NCBI RefSeq assembly: GCF_029962835.1
Contig: NC_080577.1
Location: forward strand, 31,912,501 to 31,976,500
DNA from: Magnolia sinica
Taxonomy: Eukaryota; Streptophyta; Magnoliopsida; Magnoliales; Magnoliaceae
Length of the DNA: 64,000 nt
Direction of reading: 5' to 3'
The notes under the pieces are model-generated. The model had not been told where the DNA came from and searched no databases. It worked only from the letters and a program-made list of their open reading frames with translations. How positions within the stretch are numbered: the first letter of the stretch is position 1; each line of letters begins with the position of its first letter. Below are positions 23,366 through 34,290 of this stretch, piece after piece. Position numbers and translations under genes: made by a program.

Positions 23366-24790
23366 TGAAAGTGTTGAGGTAATTTCTTTGGCGGACCCTG
23401 GTTATAAAGATTATTTCATTCATGGTCCGTTCTTGTCTGGCTGAAGACGTTAAACTTAGCGCTCATGGGAGGCAACCCAGCCTTTTGCTTTATTGTATTG
23501 TTTTTTTTTATTTCATTCATTTTCATTTTTCTTAGTTAGTTACTTCAATGTTTGTGGGTAACATTACTGCAAACCCTCACGAGACTACAACTCGTCCACT
23601 AGGGGTAACCTAGGGGTTTAAAGGCTTGTTGCATGCGCTAAATGCAATCGAGAGCACTTGCGAAAGTGGTATAGGTAGGATCTTCTTTTGTTTTTCTTTT
23701 TGTTATTTTTGCTTATGTTGATTTCTCTCTTGTGCTAACTCGCTTTTACGTTGAATTTTTTCATAAATTTTGAGAAAGCTTCTTGATTCTCCATCCAGGT
23801 ATTATCTTTTCATCACTCCTCTTTTATTCGCGTTGTCCCATGTGCATTGCTTGTTTATTTCTTTTACATTGAGGACAATGTAGATTTTAGGTTGGGGGTG
23901 GGAGATTAGGGTACCTAAGATTAGGGTACCTAATCAGTATTTTCTTGGTCTTGAGGAAAATTTGTGAAAATTTTAAAATTCTTTCTGAATTTCTATTGAA
24001 TTCAAAGTGATTTTGAAGGATAGTTGTGATTTTAACATTATAAGATACATGATGTTGGTAACTAATGACTCTTGGATTCGGCCATCTGCTTGATTTCACA
24101 GTCAATTTTGAATTGTTAATCCATGATTAGACGTTGTAAACATTGATTGAGTCATGATTTCATATATCACATCTCGCTTGCACATTAAGGTTTCGGTTCG
24201 ATAACTGAATGATTAACTTGGTAAAAAGAAGAATTAAAAGGCTAAGCCACATAATCTTCACCATAGGTTTACTCCCTATAGGTGTAGATTTGATTCTCCA
24301 TAGTTGACTCATAAAAAAAAATGAGGCGACGAGTTTTCGCCATAGGTTTGCTCCCTATAGGCAAGAATTGATTCCCCTCATTTGCGTTACTACTCATAAA
24401 GAAAATCAAAGGCTGGTAAAATGAAAAATTACTCTGTGAGATAAGTGTTGGTTTCAAGCTTGGTTGTCACGAATTACCAATGATATCATGAGATTGACAA
24501 TTGGATCTCTTAATGTTTGTAAGTCGAGATTACACTTTACATTCATGGAGCTCGATGTTCAGAATTGCTCCAATTAATGGATTAATATGTTGAACTTGAT
24601 TATGAAGTTTACTGAGAGCTTGATTTCAGAAAAAAAAAAAAAAACTCTACTTACCATTCATGAATCTTAGAATTTTCACATCTCAACTATCTGTTCTCAA
24701 GTCACTTGAGTTTACAGGAATCATCTTTTATTTCTAAAATTATTTTTCGCATACTTTGCTCGGGACTAGCAAAATGCTGGTTGGGGGTTG
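23366..24790 (+). other. element 2 non-coding tail and polypurine tract
   Basis: It starts with a motif ending TGGGAGGCAACCCA (23466-23479; a 4-bp stem with a 6-base loop) seen after pol in many plant gypsy elements. It holds the three blocks shared with element 1 (23546-23670, 23870-23903, 24755-24790). Two 'cataggttt(a/g)ctccctatagg' units lie at about 24263 and 24342. The terminal polypurine tract 'ggttgggggttg' abuts the 3' LTR. Confidence 0.78.
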
Positions 24791-26987
24791 TGATCAGGGT
24801 CAAATATTGCATATCAGACCCCAGTAATTGCCTGATTTTACGTACATGATAAGGTTTAATGCCATATTTTAATCCTGTTTTTATTACAGGATGAAATCAG
24901 GAGTGTGTACTGAAAGATGATGTTAAGAACATGGATTTGGTGCTCCAAAATTACCAGAGCACAGGATGGACTCCAGAAAACCAATAGTGAAGATTTTACA
25001 CGCCTGAGATCTGAGGAAAGCACGATAAAGAGGCCCGAAACGGGTCCAAAATGCAAGATCACATGGTTCTCACCATCCAATTGGCTCGAAACTCCATATA
25101 TGGCCTGGACACCATAAATAAACTGTACATAATAAATTTCAACCATTGGATATCTCGAGAAGTGGGTCAACGGACAGATCAGCCCATTAATCTTCAATTT
25201 TAGGCCCACCTACAATTTGGATATACTTCAAAATTGGCCCAGACGGTTTAAATAAGGTGAGGAATAGGATGGACGGATTGGATTTCTCGAAATCATCGTA
25301 GTGGACCCCGCATGGGTGGCGTGTGTATTAAAGACACGTGCGCCGGCTGCGCACCGCACCGCTGGGACGGTCAGCACCAGCGCTGACCCGTCTCTCTCTC
25401 TCTCGCCGCTGCAGCGTCTCCGCAGGCCGACCGCTGTCGTCGGTTGTGGGGCCCATACATTGTCCAAACGGACAATCCAAGCCGTCCACCAGAATTCCAG
25501 TGTCCCTAGTACCATAGCCTAGGTGGAGGTATTTGAGAAGACAGTAAATATTGGTTTTTTTTACCCTTCAAACGCAGGTTGAACGGTGGAACAGAAACAT
25601 TCTGTGTACCACACCAAAATGAAGAAAAACCGTGGGTTTTCGACCGAAATTCCGAGATGAATTCGGTGAACGGATTGGATCTTTCAATATAAAATCCAAA
25701 TGGGCCTCACCGTTGTCACAGCGGAAGCAATCCGCTGCTCTGTTCGCGTCTGCGAAATCCGGGTTTTGCGGGAGTTTGTGAACCCCACCGGTAGCACGTA
25801 CGGCCGATCTGATCCGTCCATCGTGTAGAGGGCTTCGAGAGCTTCAAAACCATGTTGACATTCTTCTCTCATGCGTGCACACGTGCGTGATACAGAGGCC
25901 ACAAACAGGCCGTCTTGTGACGTCCAAAACTGATTTTGTTGAGATTTCTTCTGTGGGTCGCGCTAATGGACCTTTAAAACCACCCATTCTTGACTGAAAT
26001 TTCGTCCTGAATCCAATGGACGTGGTAGATTTTCCAGAAAATACCTCTGTGGGGCCCACCGATCACGGCTGCGAAAAATTGCACTTCGAGTCCTTCTACG
26101 ACTCTGCCACCGACCTCAGCCATCCAGCAGCTATAAAAGGGGAGTTTTGGACGTGGGAAAGGATTCAGAACCATTCAGAACCAGGGGATTCCAGATCTGG
26201 AGCAAGGAAGAGAAGAAAGAGAAGAAAGAGAAGAAAGAAGAGAGAGATCGATTGGTTTGGTGTTTAATTTTTATGAATTTTATTTAATATTTTTCATGGA
26301 TTTTATGGGTCACTAATCTCTCAGCTGGGGCTGAGATGAAGCCCCTAATTTGATTATCTCTTGTATTGGTTGATTTACTTTGAATTTCAATTAATTTGTT
26401 TCTTTCTTTAAGTGGGCTTTATGGGTTTAAATTCTATACTTCTCCATCTATGAACTTGACCAAAGTATATATATGGATGTTGTTTGGATGCTTATTATAG
26501 GTGCTTGTGTCTGATCAGGAACAGGTTTCCTATAGAGGAAGAAACAGGATGCTTTAATGAATTGTACATCCCTTATGCCCGACCAAGGATATGGGATATG
26601 TCATTCATGGCATTGCTTAAAGGAATTAGATTGTATGCCCGATTAAGGACACAGATTGTGCTTTCTCTATTTAAGTGGTATCAATCTAGATCAAGGTGAA
26701 TCAACAGACAAAACAAGGGTTAGGATAATTAGGGGTGGATTCGAAAGTCCTAGTGCTCTCTCTCTGATTGAATTTTCTTCCCTGTTCTTAATTAATTATT
26801 TTTCATAAAATTGTGCTTAGTAATTCATTCCATTATTTGTTGGATTAGTTAAGGAGAATCATAGATTTGAATTGTGACGACCAGTCCTCGTGGGAACGAT
26901 CTCGTAATACGTACCGTATCTACATCTGATTCGTATACTTGCGAGTTTAAAAATCATTTAAATCATGTTGGTTTAAATAAAACATCA
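24791..26987 (+). repeat. element 2 3' LTR
   Basis: Collinear with 17549-19734. Visible differences are a few dozen at most: scattered transitions, an 8-base addition near 26325, a rearranged dozen bases at 26160-26180, and a small deletion near 26628. Confidence 0.92.
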
Positions 26988-27468
26988 TTTAAGAATGCCC
27001 TAGGAGGCCCTATTTATAAGTAGGGAACTCCAATTTTCGTACAAAGTTGAAAACCCTAGAAAATGCCTCAAATATACGTATTTTCTCAAAATAGACTTCT
27101 CGCTGCATAGTTCGTTTAAAACAGACTTCCTGCTGCACAGTTTTTCAAAATAAACTTCATAGCTTCAGAATACACTTTTTTAGGACGATTTCAGGATTCT
27201 TCACTTCAAATCTTCGATTCTCTTCATTCCTCGTTTGGTTTTCTTGGATCTTTGACATGTGAATTCTTCAATCTTGATCTCCTAAGATCCATCCCTTGCC
27301 TTGGTGATTTTTTAGCATCAAATTCTTACTTTTTAACACCCTTTTTCAATCCAAGCTCTTAAATTCACCTTGCAACACATACATGAGTAAAATAGAATAT
27401 TAAGATGATTTATGTTCATAAAACCAAGATATAAATGGGGAAAATTATGCAATATTTTAGTCTCAACA
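26988..27468 (-). repeat. element 1 5' LTR, outer part
   Basis: Continuation of the LTR cut at 17548; collinear with 9217-9697. It ends at 'tctcaaca' and is followed by attac (27469-27473). It carries the minus-strand TATA box at 27012-27018. Confidence 0.85.
27012..27018 (-). promoter_or_regulatory. TATA box of element 1 5' LTR
   Basis: On the minus strand 'cttataaatag'. The expected RNA start, about 25-30 bases downstream, falls at the insertion point of element 2 (26987/26988). Confidence 0.5.
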
Positions 27469-27473
27469 ATTAC

Positions 27474-28988
27474 TTCAAGACTTGCTTTTACTAAAGATTA
27501 AGACCTTTCTGAAGTTTAGTTTAAAAAGTAGATCAAGATGGAAAGTTCACCTTCAAGATAAATTCTACTTCAATTCAAGTAAAAGATCAAGCTTCATCTT
27601 CAAGTCCTATTGAAGATTCAACTAGAAGATCAAGCTTCAAAAAGTTCAAACTATTTTATGTCAGTCTTTTCAGGTATAATTGACCCTAGAAAGATCTTAA
27701 GCTGAGGTCATTTCAAAACATAATCATATATGGGTTTTTATGTTTAAAATAAACCAATCTTCGACTAGTCTAGACTTAGGTTCAACTAGTCTAATTTGTG
27801 GCTCGACCAGTTTAAGATATTTTCGACTAGTCTAAGTTCAAAATGCAGAAAAGCGGATTTTTCCGTTACTTCCTCGACCAGTCGAATAGACTACTCGACC
27901 AGTCGAGGGTTGCTCAACTCGAAGTCTAGTAGCTACATTTTGGCACCCTCGATCAGTGGAACAGGGCCCTCAACTAGTCAAACAGGGCCTTCGACCAGTC
28001 AAAGAACTGTTTTATCTAATCGCGCTCAAAATTTTATTTTATTTTTTAATCTTAGAGGAGTCGAAGGAGAACCTATACGAGTCGAAGCAACAACTTTTCT
28101 AACTATAAATAGAAGCCTTTTCTCTATCCAAAATTACTCATCCAAGCTAGTAAAAGCCTTCACCAAGAGAGAGAGAAGTCCCCACTATCTTCAAGCTATT
28201 GCATGGCATTTTAATATTTTGTTTTATTTCCTTGATCTCTTTTCATGAATCTTATTATTTAAAAAGAGCAATTTTTTTTTTTTGAGATCTTGAGGAATTC
28301 AAACAAGTAGCTAGAACCTAGAACCCTTGTTTATGTAACTGGACATTGAACATTCTATTTCAAGAGAAGCAGTTCTATAGGCTACATCAAGAGATACGTC
28401 TTCAAGGAGAAGATAATTACATTTCTATTCTTTATATTTTGGTTTCTCTGAGATAACCAGAAAATCTCATGTGTTGGTTTTGACTGAGATAGCCAAAAAA
28501 TCTCAGTGTGGGGTTTTTGTTTGTGATAAGCCCTTTAAAATCACAACTGTATCAGGTTTTAAGATAACCCTATAAAAACCTTGTTTATAGTGTAAGCCAA
28601 TATCACGTGGATTGTGATTATTGAGAGTGAAATAGGTGTGGCTGCTTAAGAACAGTTGGTGTACACACCGAATCACTATAACTCCTGGTGTTGTGTGAAT
28701 GTTTAATTTTTGTATATGTGGTGAATGATTGTAATTTTATTTCTACACTAGTGGTAAATATTTATAATAGATAGCTTTATTATCTCTTGCTTAGTTTAAA
28801 GTCTGATCCTTACAAACGTTCATGAAATGAGGTTGTCATGCCAAAAACATTGTTTTTGGTGAAGGTTATCTTACGAACTAAGTGTAAATCAATTTTTCAA
28901 TACTAGTGTTATTGAGATTTTGATTTATTTATTATTTCAGTACTTTAAGTTTTTATTTGGCATAACTATTCACCCCCCTCTAGGACTG
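27474..28988 (+). mobile_element. SIRE-like copia LTR, right part, split by element 1
   Basis: The segment ends 'ggcataactattcacccccctctaggac' (to 28988), the LTR terminus typical of SIRE-like copia elements. It holds a cluster of nine or so 'ctcgaccagtcgag'-type motifs at 27757-28010. It continues the sequence left of element 1 ('aacttcaagtgattaagatgg' style repeats on both sides). No primer site or copia interior follows. The 150-codon frame at 27796-28248 crosses the motif cluster and is not a gene. Confidence 0.5.
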
Positions 28989-30743
28989 TTAAGCTCGCTT
29001 TTTTCAGATTAAAATGTGAGAAAAAAAGAGAAAAATTAGACATCATTCTTATTCAAAAGGGATGGTCAGACGTTCCTGATTTTAACTCTACTTTTGACGC
29101 GGTTGACTTTATTTGATAAGTTTGATAGTATTTATGTTTTGTTAATAACGTGACTCCATGTGTCATCAAGTCAATTGAGGCTCAAATTAGTACCCGAAGA
29201 CATCTGAAGACTTGAAGATGTGCGATGATCAACGCGTGAAGACATGGGTAAATTAGAGTTCCTTGGTATACCTAGACCTAGATTATTCTTAATCCCAAAA
29301 TCTAGATGATCTATTCTTTAATTGGAAAACACCTAATTAATCATACCAAGACTTAAGAATCAATTTGAACATAACAACAAGGTTTATAGAGGTTCAAAGG
29401 CTTTATTAGTTCGACATGAACCCTGTCGATCCAACTGATTGTAATTAGTAGCCAAAATAGCAAAAACGAATGTTCTGTCGATCCGACTCGCAGACCATTG
29501 GTTCATGTCGGTCCGATCGATAGAATGCAAATTGTTTCAAATTTGAACTATTCTCAGCCTTGACTTGTGTTAGTCAAACCGACATACCTATAGGTCCAAC
29601 CGATGGGTAATCGTTATGTAGTCATTTTGGATCCGTTGCTTCACTCCTCTATATAATAGATCTCTTGGGGCATTTGCAAGTAGATGGTCATTTAATAAAG
29701 TAAGAGTCTTAGTGTTTTCCTCTCTTAATTCATTCTTTTAGATTCCAATCCTCTTGGGATCATGTCATCTCTCTTATGATTCATCACTTGGAAGAAGTGT
29801 TCCAAGCTCCAATTAAAGATGTGCATTGTCTCTTGCATCCTCTAGAGTTGAGACCCTAATTCTACAGGAAAATCATTTTGTCTAGAGGCCCTAAAACATC
29901 TATTTTGATAAATATCTTGTTTGGCAACAACTACACCCTAGTTGTAGGAGTTTCATACACCATCCATTCTTCCAATACCTTAACACTATTACAGGTAGAT
30001 TCTTTGTAAGGTTGGTGATCGTGGGAACTTAAGAGAAGCAAATTCAAGTTTGAAAAAGCATCTCAAGATGTGTGCTATCAAGTGGCTCATCTAACTAGTA
30101 AGAGTTTTGTTTAGAGTCCACAACTCATTTCTTGTGGAGATTTGAGTTCAGAGTTTGAGACCCAAACTCAAAGCAAGTCCTTGTGTAGCCCATCGATAGG
30201 TGTTTACGTGGTTAATTTTTGTGTAGGACTAATCTAGAGTTTGTGAACCAAACTCGTGTGTAAGATCTTGTGTAGGCCACCGATGGGTGTGTACACGTGT
30301 GTGTCCTTATGTAAGACATTGAATGGTAAAGGTTAGTGGTGAACATTGAAAACTATGTGAGATACTGAATCTAGAAAATTCGAGTTTGAGTTCTTTCATT
30401 GGGAATGGAGTATGCAAGTTGTTGAACCACTATACATCATGTGCTTGTAATGAGTTGTGTGTTTCTATTTGTGCTTTATCTTGACTCTTAACTCATTATG
30501 TATGTATAAATAGATAGTATGCTAAGTGTTTGAATCATTGTTCTTACTAGATATATCTATATCATTTCATAGATTGTGTTCATTCATATGCAATTTGTAC
30601 CTTTAATAACCTATGGCCTTGCATACACCACACCTTGTTTATGTGGATTACTTTGATTTGATTGACAAATTTTAAAAGGTCCTATTTATCCCTTATAGGA
30701 CTTAGCCATAACTCTAAGCCCTTCGCTTTGTGGTATTAGTATT
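28989..30743. other. no gene; another LTR-like segment
   Basis: 29400-29620 holds repeated 'gtcgatccgac'/'gtcggtccgatcgat' motifs, and 30120-30310 holds two near-repeats of 'ccatcgataggtgtttacgtg'/'ccaccgatgggtgtgtacacg'. This composition is that of copia LTRs, but I cannot fix ends. Confidence 0.35.
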
Positions 30744-30748
30744 ATATC

Positions 30749-30966
30749 TGTCGAGGGAACGAGTCTGACGCCGAACCCGTCAAACTCATGATATAAGCTC
30801 ATCCATTCCAACTTATCTGTATCTTCCCTTTTCTGCTTTCCAGCTCATCTATATCTTCCTTCTTTACATTATTTCTATTTTATTTTTCCTCTATTTTAGC
30901 ATAAATATGGGTTGTGTGCAGCTCAATAGAAACATGATATCTTTTCCCAAATCATGTCTTATAACA
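30749..30966 (+). repeat. copia element 5' LTR
   Basis: TGTCGAGGGAAC to CTTATAACA. The 89-codon frame starting at 30907 begins inside it and is not a gene. Confidence 0.85.
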
Positions 30967-30981
30967 TGGAATCAAAGCAGG
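30967..30981 (+). promoter_or_regulatory. copia primer-binding site (tRNA-iMet type)
   Basis: TGGAATCAAAGCAGG differs by two bases from the canonical TGGTATCAGAGCAGG complementary to initiator tRNA-Met, and directly follows the LTR. Confidence 0.75.
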
Positions 30982-31639
30982 TTGTTCCTGGGGAGACGTG
31001 AATTTCGTTGGCACAGCACCACCATCTCTATCAGTCATTGCATCACCACCACCTTCTTCTCCACCACCGCAGCACCATTGAAACCGACGACTTGTTCTTC
31101 ACGCACCAGATTCGGGCATCACTATCAGATTCCTCTCTTCTTCTCCACACCTCTGAATAGGGCAACACCACCATAGCTTAAACGACAGGATCTTAGCTTC
31201 AACTGGCGGCAATAAGCCATTCTTCTTCCAAGATTTACCGCACCACTAATCTTCATAGCCAGCGTCTACATCACTTGCTTGCATCCTACACCCATCTACC
31301 ATTAAATCTAGCCACCACAATATATTTAGCATCAGATGATGTCAGCATGCTTATTACTTGAGAAGAAAAAAAATTGGTTCACCTCTGCCTTGATATTTCT
31401 CCATAGCACTGTCAAAGGACGGACAATATTTCGTTCTCCCATGATGCGGATCTCAGACAGTTTAAAAATTCAGGTCTGAATATCACATCCTCTCCTCTCA
31501 CAGGGCCCAATTTTCTCCAATGGCAACAGGCTGTCCACATCTTTATTGGCGGTAAGTGAAAATTTGGCTACATCATGGGACCCTTCCTTATCTAGCCAAT
31601 GGAGACTCTAAGAAAATAGAGTGAGAATTTGACGACATG

Positions 31640-32510
31640 ATTGCGATGCCATGGTTATGAAACTCCATGGCTGACAATGTCCGAAGTAGCCTTTTTTACT
31701 TAAAGACAGCGAAAGAAATATGGGACACGGTCCACGAACTCGATAGAGATGTGCATAACATGTCACACATCTTTAAATTAGAGAGGATCATGCCTCTCTC
31801 TAAAAGAATGATAAGGGCCTCACAGAGTACTATGCTAAACTCCAGAATTTATGGGAGGAGCTCGCCTGTCATGACGAGGAAGATACCTAATGTTCTCGAG
31901 ATGTGATTCTTATCAAGAAACGACAGGAGCGACGCCGGATCTTCAAGTTCTTAGATGGCCTTAATAATGAGTATGAAATACTTCGATAGCAGATCATCCA
32001 TAATGCTGAGATAATGACCTTGAATCAGGTTTATGCTCAGCTTGCAAGAGAAGAAAAATGGAAGTAGGTTATGATTCTACCTGCCTCGATCACGTAGTCT
32101 ACCTTACAAGCTGATGCTCCTTTTTCTGATAATCGAGGTCGTGGTTCTCTTTTTTGCACTCATTGCAAACATACCAACCATATGGTTGACACTTACTGGA
32201 TCAAACATGGTAGACCTCCTATGCGGGGAGGCTTCTCTTGTGAACATGGTCGTTCATCAGGTGGCCGATGGGACCTTTTTTTGTCACTGAATCTGAAGAG
32301 ACACCATCTATTTCCTTCACTACTATGGTCCAGATTTTCCAAGAAGAATATGAGAACCTGATTGTCCATAAGGTTGGCCTCTCAGTCTCAAAATCCATGG
32401 CTACTTCTAGTTCTCCGATGCCACGTACATCCACTCCTGCTTCCTCCTCTTCCCAGCCCTGGGTCATAGACACTGGGGCTATAGATCATATGACTGGTAT
32501 GTCTCATCTT
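31640..32510 (+). pseudogene. copia gag and protease remnant
   Basis: The Gag part is recognisable at 31667-31906 (MADNVRSSLFYLKTAKEIWD, then LERIMPLSK), followed by frames with stops. A zinc knuckle at about 32153-32200 reads C-x2-C-x4-H-x4-Y; the last Cys is Tyr (TGC to TAC). The aspartic protease active site follows at about 32460-32490: WVIDTGAIDHMTG. Confidence 0.75.
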
Positions 32511-32849
32511 TTTGTCTTTTCATCCCAGTTCTATTTTAGGATCAGTAAAGTTAGCTGACGGAAACCTTACTCCCATTATGGGGTGGGGAACCATTCATCT
32601 AACCTCTACCGTCTCCCTCAACAAGATCCTTCTTGTCCCAAGTCTTGACTCCAATTTGCTTTCCATTATACAAGCACCAAACAATTTAATTGTGCTACCA
32701 TTTTTCTTCCATCTCACTGTATGTTTCAGGATCTCAGGACGTAGAGGATGATTGGTGGTGGGTGTGAACATGGTAGTCTTTACCGATTCGATGCTAATGT
32801 TCAACTTAGAGCTGCAACCCATCTTCTTTCAGTCACTCGGGAGAATTTT

Positions 32850-33640
32850 TATCGATGACACTGTTGTTATGGTCATCCAGCCTTTTCCATTTTATGTAAT
32901 TTATTTCCTGCTTTAGCTTCCCACAAAGATGTTAAGACCTTTCAGTGTAGTACTTGTGCTTTATCCAAGTAGAAACGTGTTTCATTCCTTTGGTCTTGCA
33001 TAAAGACTCTGGTTCTATATTTTCTGTCATTCAATCTGATGTTTGGGGATCTGCTCCTATTCCCTCCTTCAAGGGATTTCAGTATTTTGTATCTTTTATG
33101 AATTGTACTACCAAGATTACATGGATTTATCTTCTTGAAAATAAAAGTAAAGTGTTTGAAACTTTTCGATCTTTTCATATTTGGTTGATCAGTCAGTTTG
33201 ATGAAAAAGTCAAGGTCCTTCACTGTGATAATGGTGGCGATTACTTTTCCATTATTTTTCTTTCATACCTTCGTCAACATGGCATCGAGTCAAACACCAA
33301 TTGTACTTCCACTCATTAGTAGAATGGGATGGCATGAAGAAAAAAACCAATAATTGTTAGATATCACTCGCTGCCTCATCACTGAGATGCATGTTATTAA
33401 ATATTATTGGTGAGATGCAATTTTCATCACATGCTACTTAGCTAATCGATTGCCTCATTCTGCTTTTAACTTTCAGAATCCAATTTCCTTGTTTAAAAAA
33501 GTTCACCATGTCACTGATATGCCTCTTCGCGTTTTCGGCTGCATTGCTTATGTGCATGACTTCTCTCCCTCTTGAACAAAGTTATCAGATAGATCCATCT
33601 CTTACATGTTTGTTGGGTATTCACCTACCCAAAAAAGTTA
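32850..33640 (+). pseudogene. copia integrase remnant
   Basis: The zinc-binding part reads HCYGHPAFSIL and FQCSTCALSK (about 32860-32970). The core includes SDVWGSAPIPS, then VLHCDNGGDYFS (the second catalytic Asp) and the HG(I)ESN region (33030-33320). RVFGCIAYVH (about 33526-33555) marks the C-terminal part. Stops and frame changes are present throughout. Confidence 0.78.
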
Positions 33641-34290
33641 TAAATTTGAAGATCCTCATATTGGTCATCACTATGTCACTCTAAATGCGACATTTTTTGA
33701 GTCTCTTAGTTTCTTTTCTTTGAAGACTTCCTCTCATCTCTTATCCCCACATGTTACTCCTATTCATTTGCTAGACTCACCGACCCCTACCTCACCTCCT
33801 CCACCATCACCATCATCTCCTCCATCTCCGGTAGTACCTTCCTCATCTACTCTATTCTCGCCGCCATCACTTCACCTGCCTCCACCTCCACCTCCACCAT
33901 CGCCTCCATGTCGCTCCACTCGCCCTAACTCTCGACCTCTTTATTTACAGGACTATGTTTACACTTAAGCCTTATGTATCTTGCAACACAGAAAAGGGCG
34001 AGCCAACATGTCACTTCCTCCACTATCATCTGGCTCTCCGAGGTCTGCTCCTGACTTGGATCATTCTGTTTCACCGGGGAAAGGTATTAGTCCTTGCACG
34101 TTTCATCTTATTCAACATTTTGTTTCTTATCAATCATTATCTCCATCTTACAAAACTTTTATTGCTAATGTTGATTCTGTCTCTATTCCTATGAGAGAGA
34201 ATGTGGCCTTGGCGTACCCTCATTGGAAGCATGTTATGCTTGAGGAGACGAATGCCTTACAAAAAAATAAACTTAGGAGATTGTTGATTC
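33641..34290 (+). pseudogene. copia integrase-RT linker, Pro/Ser-rich
   Basis: FVGYSPTQKSYKFEDP is the usual start of the linker, followed by a Pro/Ser-rich tract (33770-33930, mostly cct/cca/tca codons). These 120 codons are element sequence, not a host proline-rich gene. Confidence 0.65.

Larger units (their letters stand above)
17549..26987 (+). mobile_element. element 2: pol-deleted Athila-like retrotransposon
   Basis: Two LTRs of about 2.19 kb (17549-19734 and 24791-26987) bracket a 5.06 kb interior with a tRNA-Asp primer site, frameshifted gag-protease, a short RT start, and a non-coding tail ending in a polypurine tract. The rest of RT, all of RNase H and integrase are missing. It is inserted in the 5' LTR of element 1: flanks 'gatgttta' and 'tttaagaatg' give a 4-bp overlap (ttta), or 5 bp with one change (gttta/attta); the uninterrupted site is 'gatgtttaagaatg' at about 9211. 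The LTRs appear about 99% identical by eye, so the insertion is recent relative to element 1. Confidence 0.9.
8636..27468 (-). mobile_element. element 1: Athila-like Ty3/gypsy retrotransposon with element 2 nested in its 5' LTR
   Basis: Read on the minus strand, the order is 5' LTR (27468-26988 continuing at 17548-16723), tRNA-Asp primer site (16716-16699), leader with a 57-bp tandem repeat, gag, protease, RT, RNase H, integrase, a 0.8 kb non-coding tail, polypurine tract and 3' LTR (9697-8636). Protease-RT-RNase H-integrase order defines Ty3/gypsy. A tRNA-Asp primer site, a DLGA protease motif and the non-coding 3' tail point to the Athila lineage. I see no env-like frame in the tail. The two LTR copies differ by roughly a few percent by eye, more than the two LTRs of element 2, which agrees with the nesting order. 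Confidence 0.88.

Noticed and set aside
27796-28248. 150-codon open frame with Ser/Thr-rich repeats
   Set aside because: It runs through the 'ctcgaccagtcgag' motif cluster of a copia LTR and resembles nothing else.
33606-33968. Proline-rich protein of 120 codons
   Set aside because: In frame with copia motif FVGYSPTQKSYK; it is the integrase-RT linker of a dead element.
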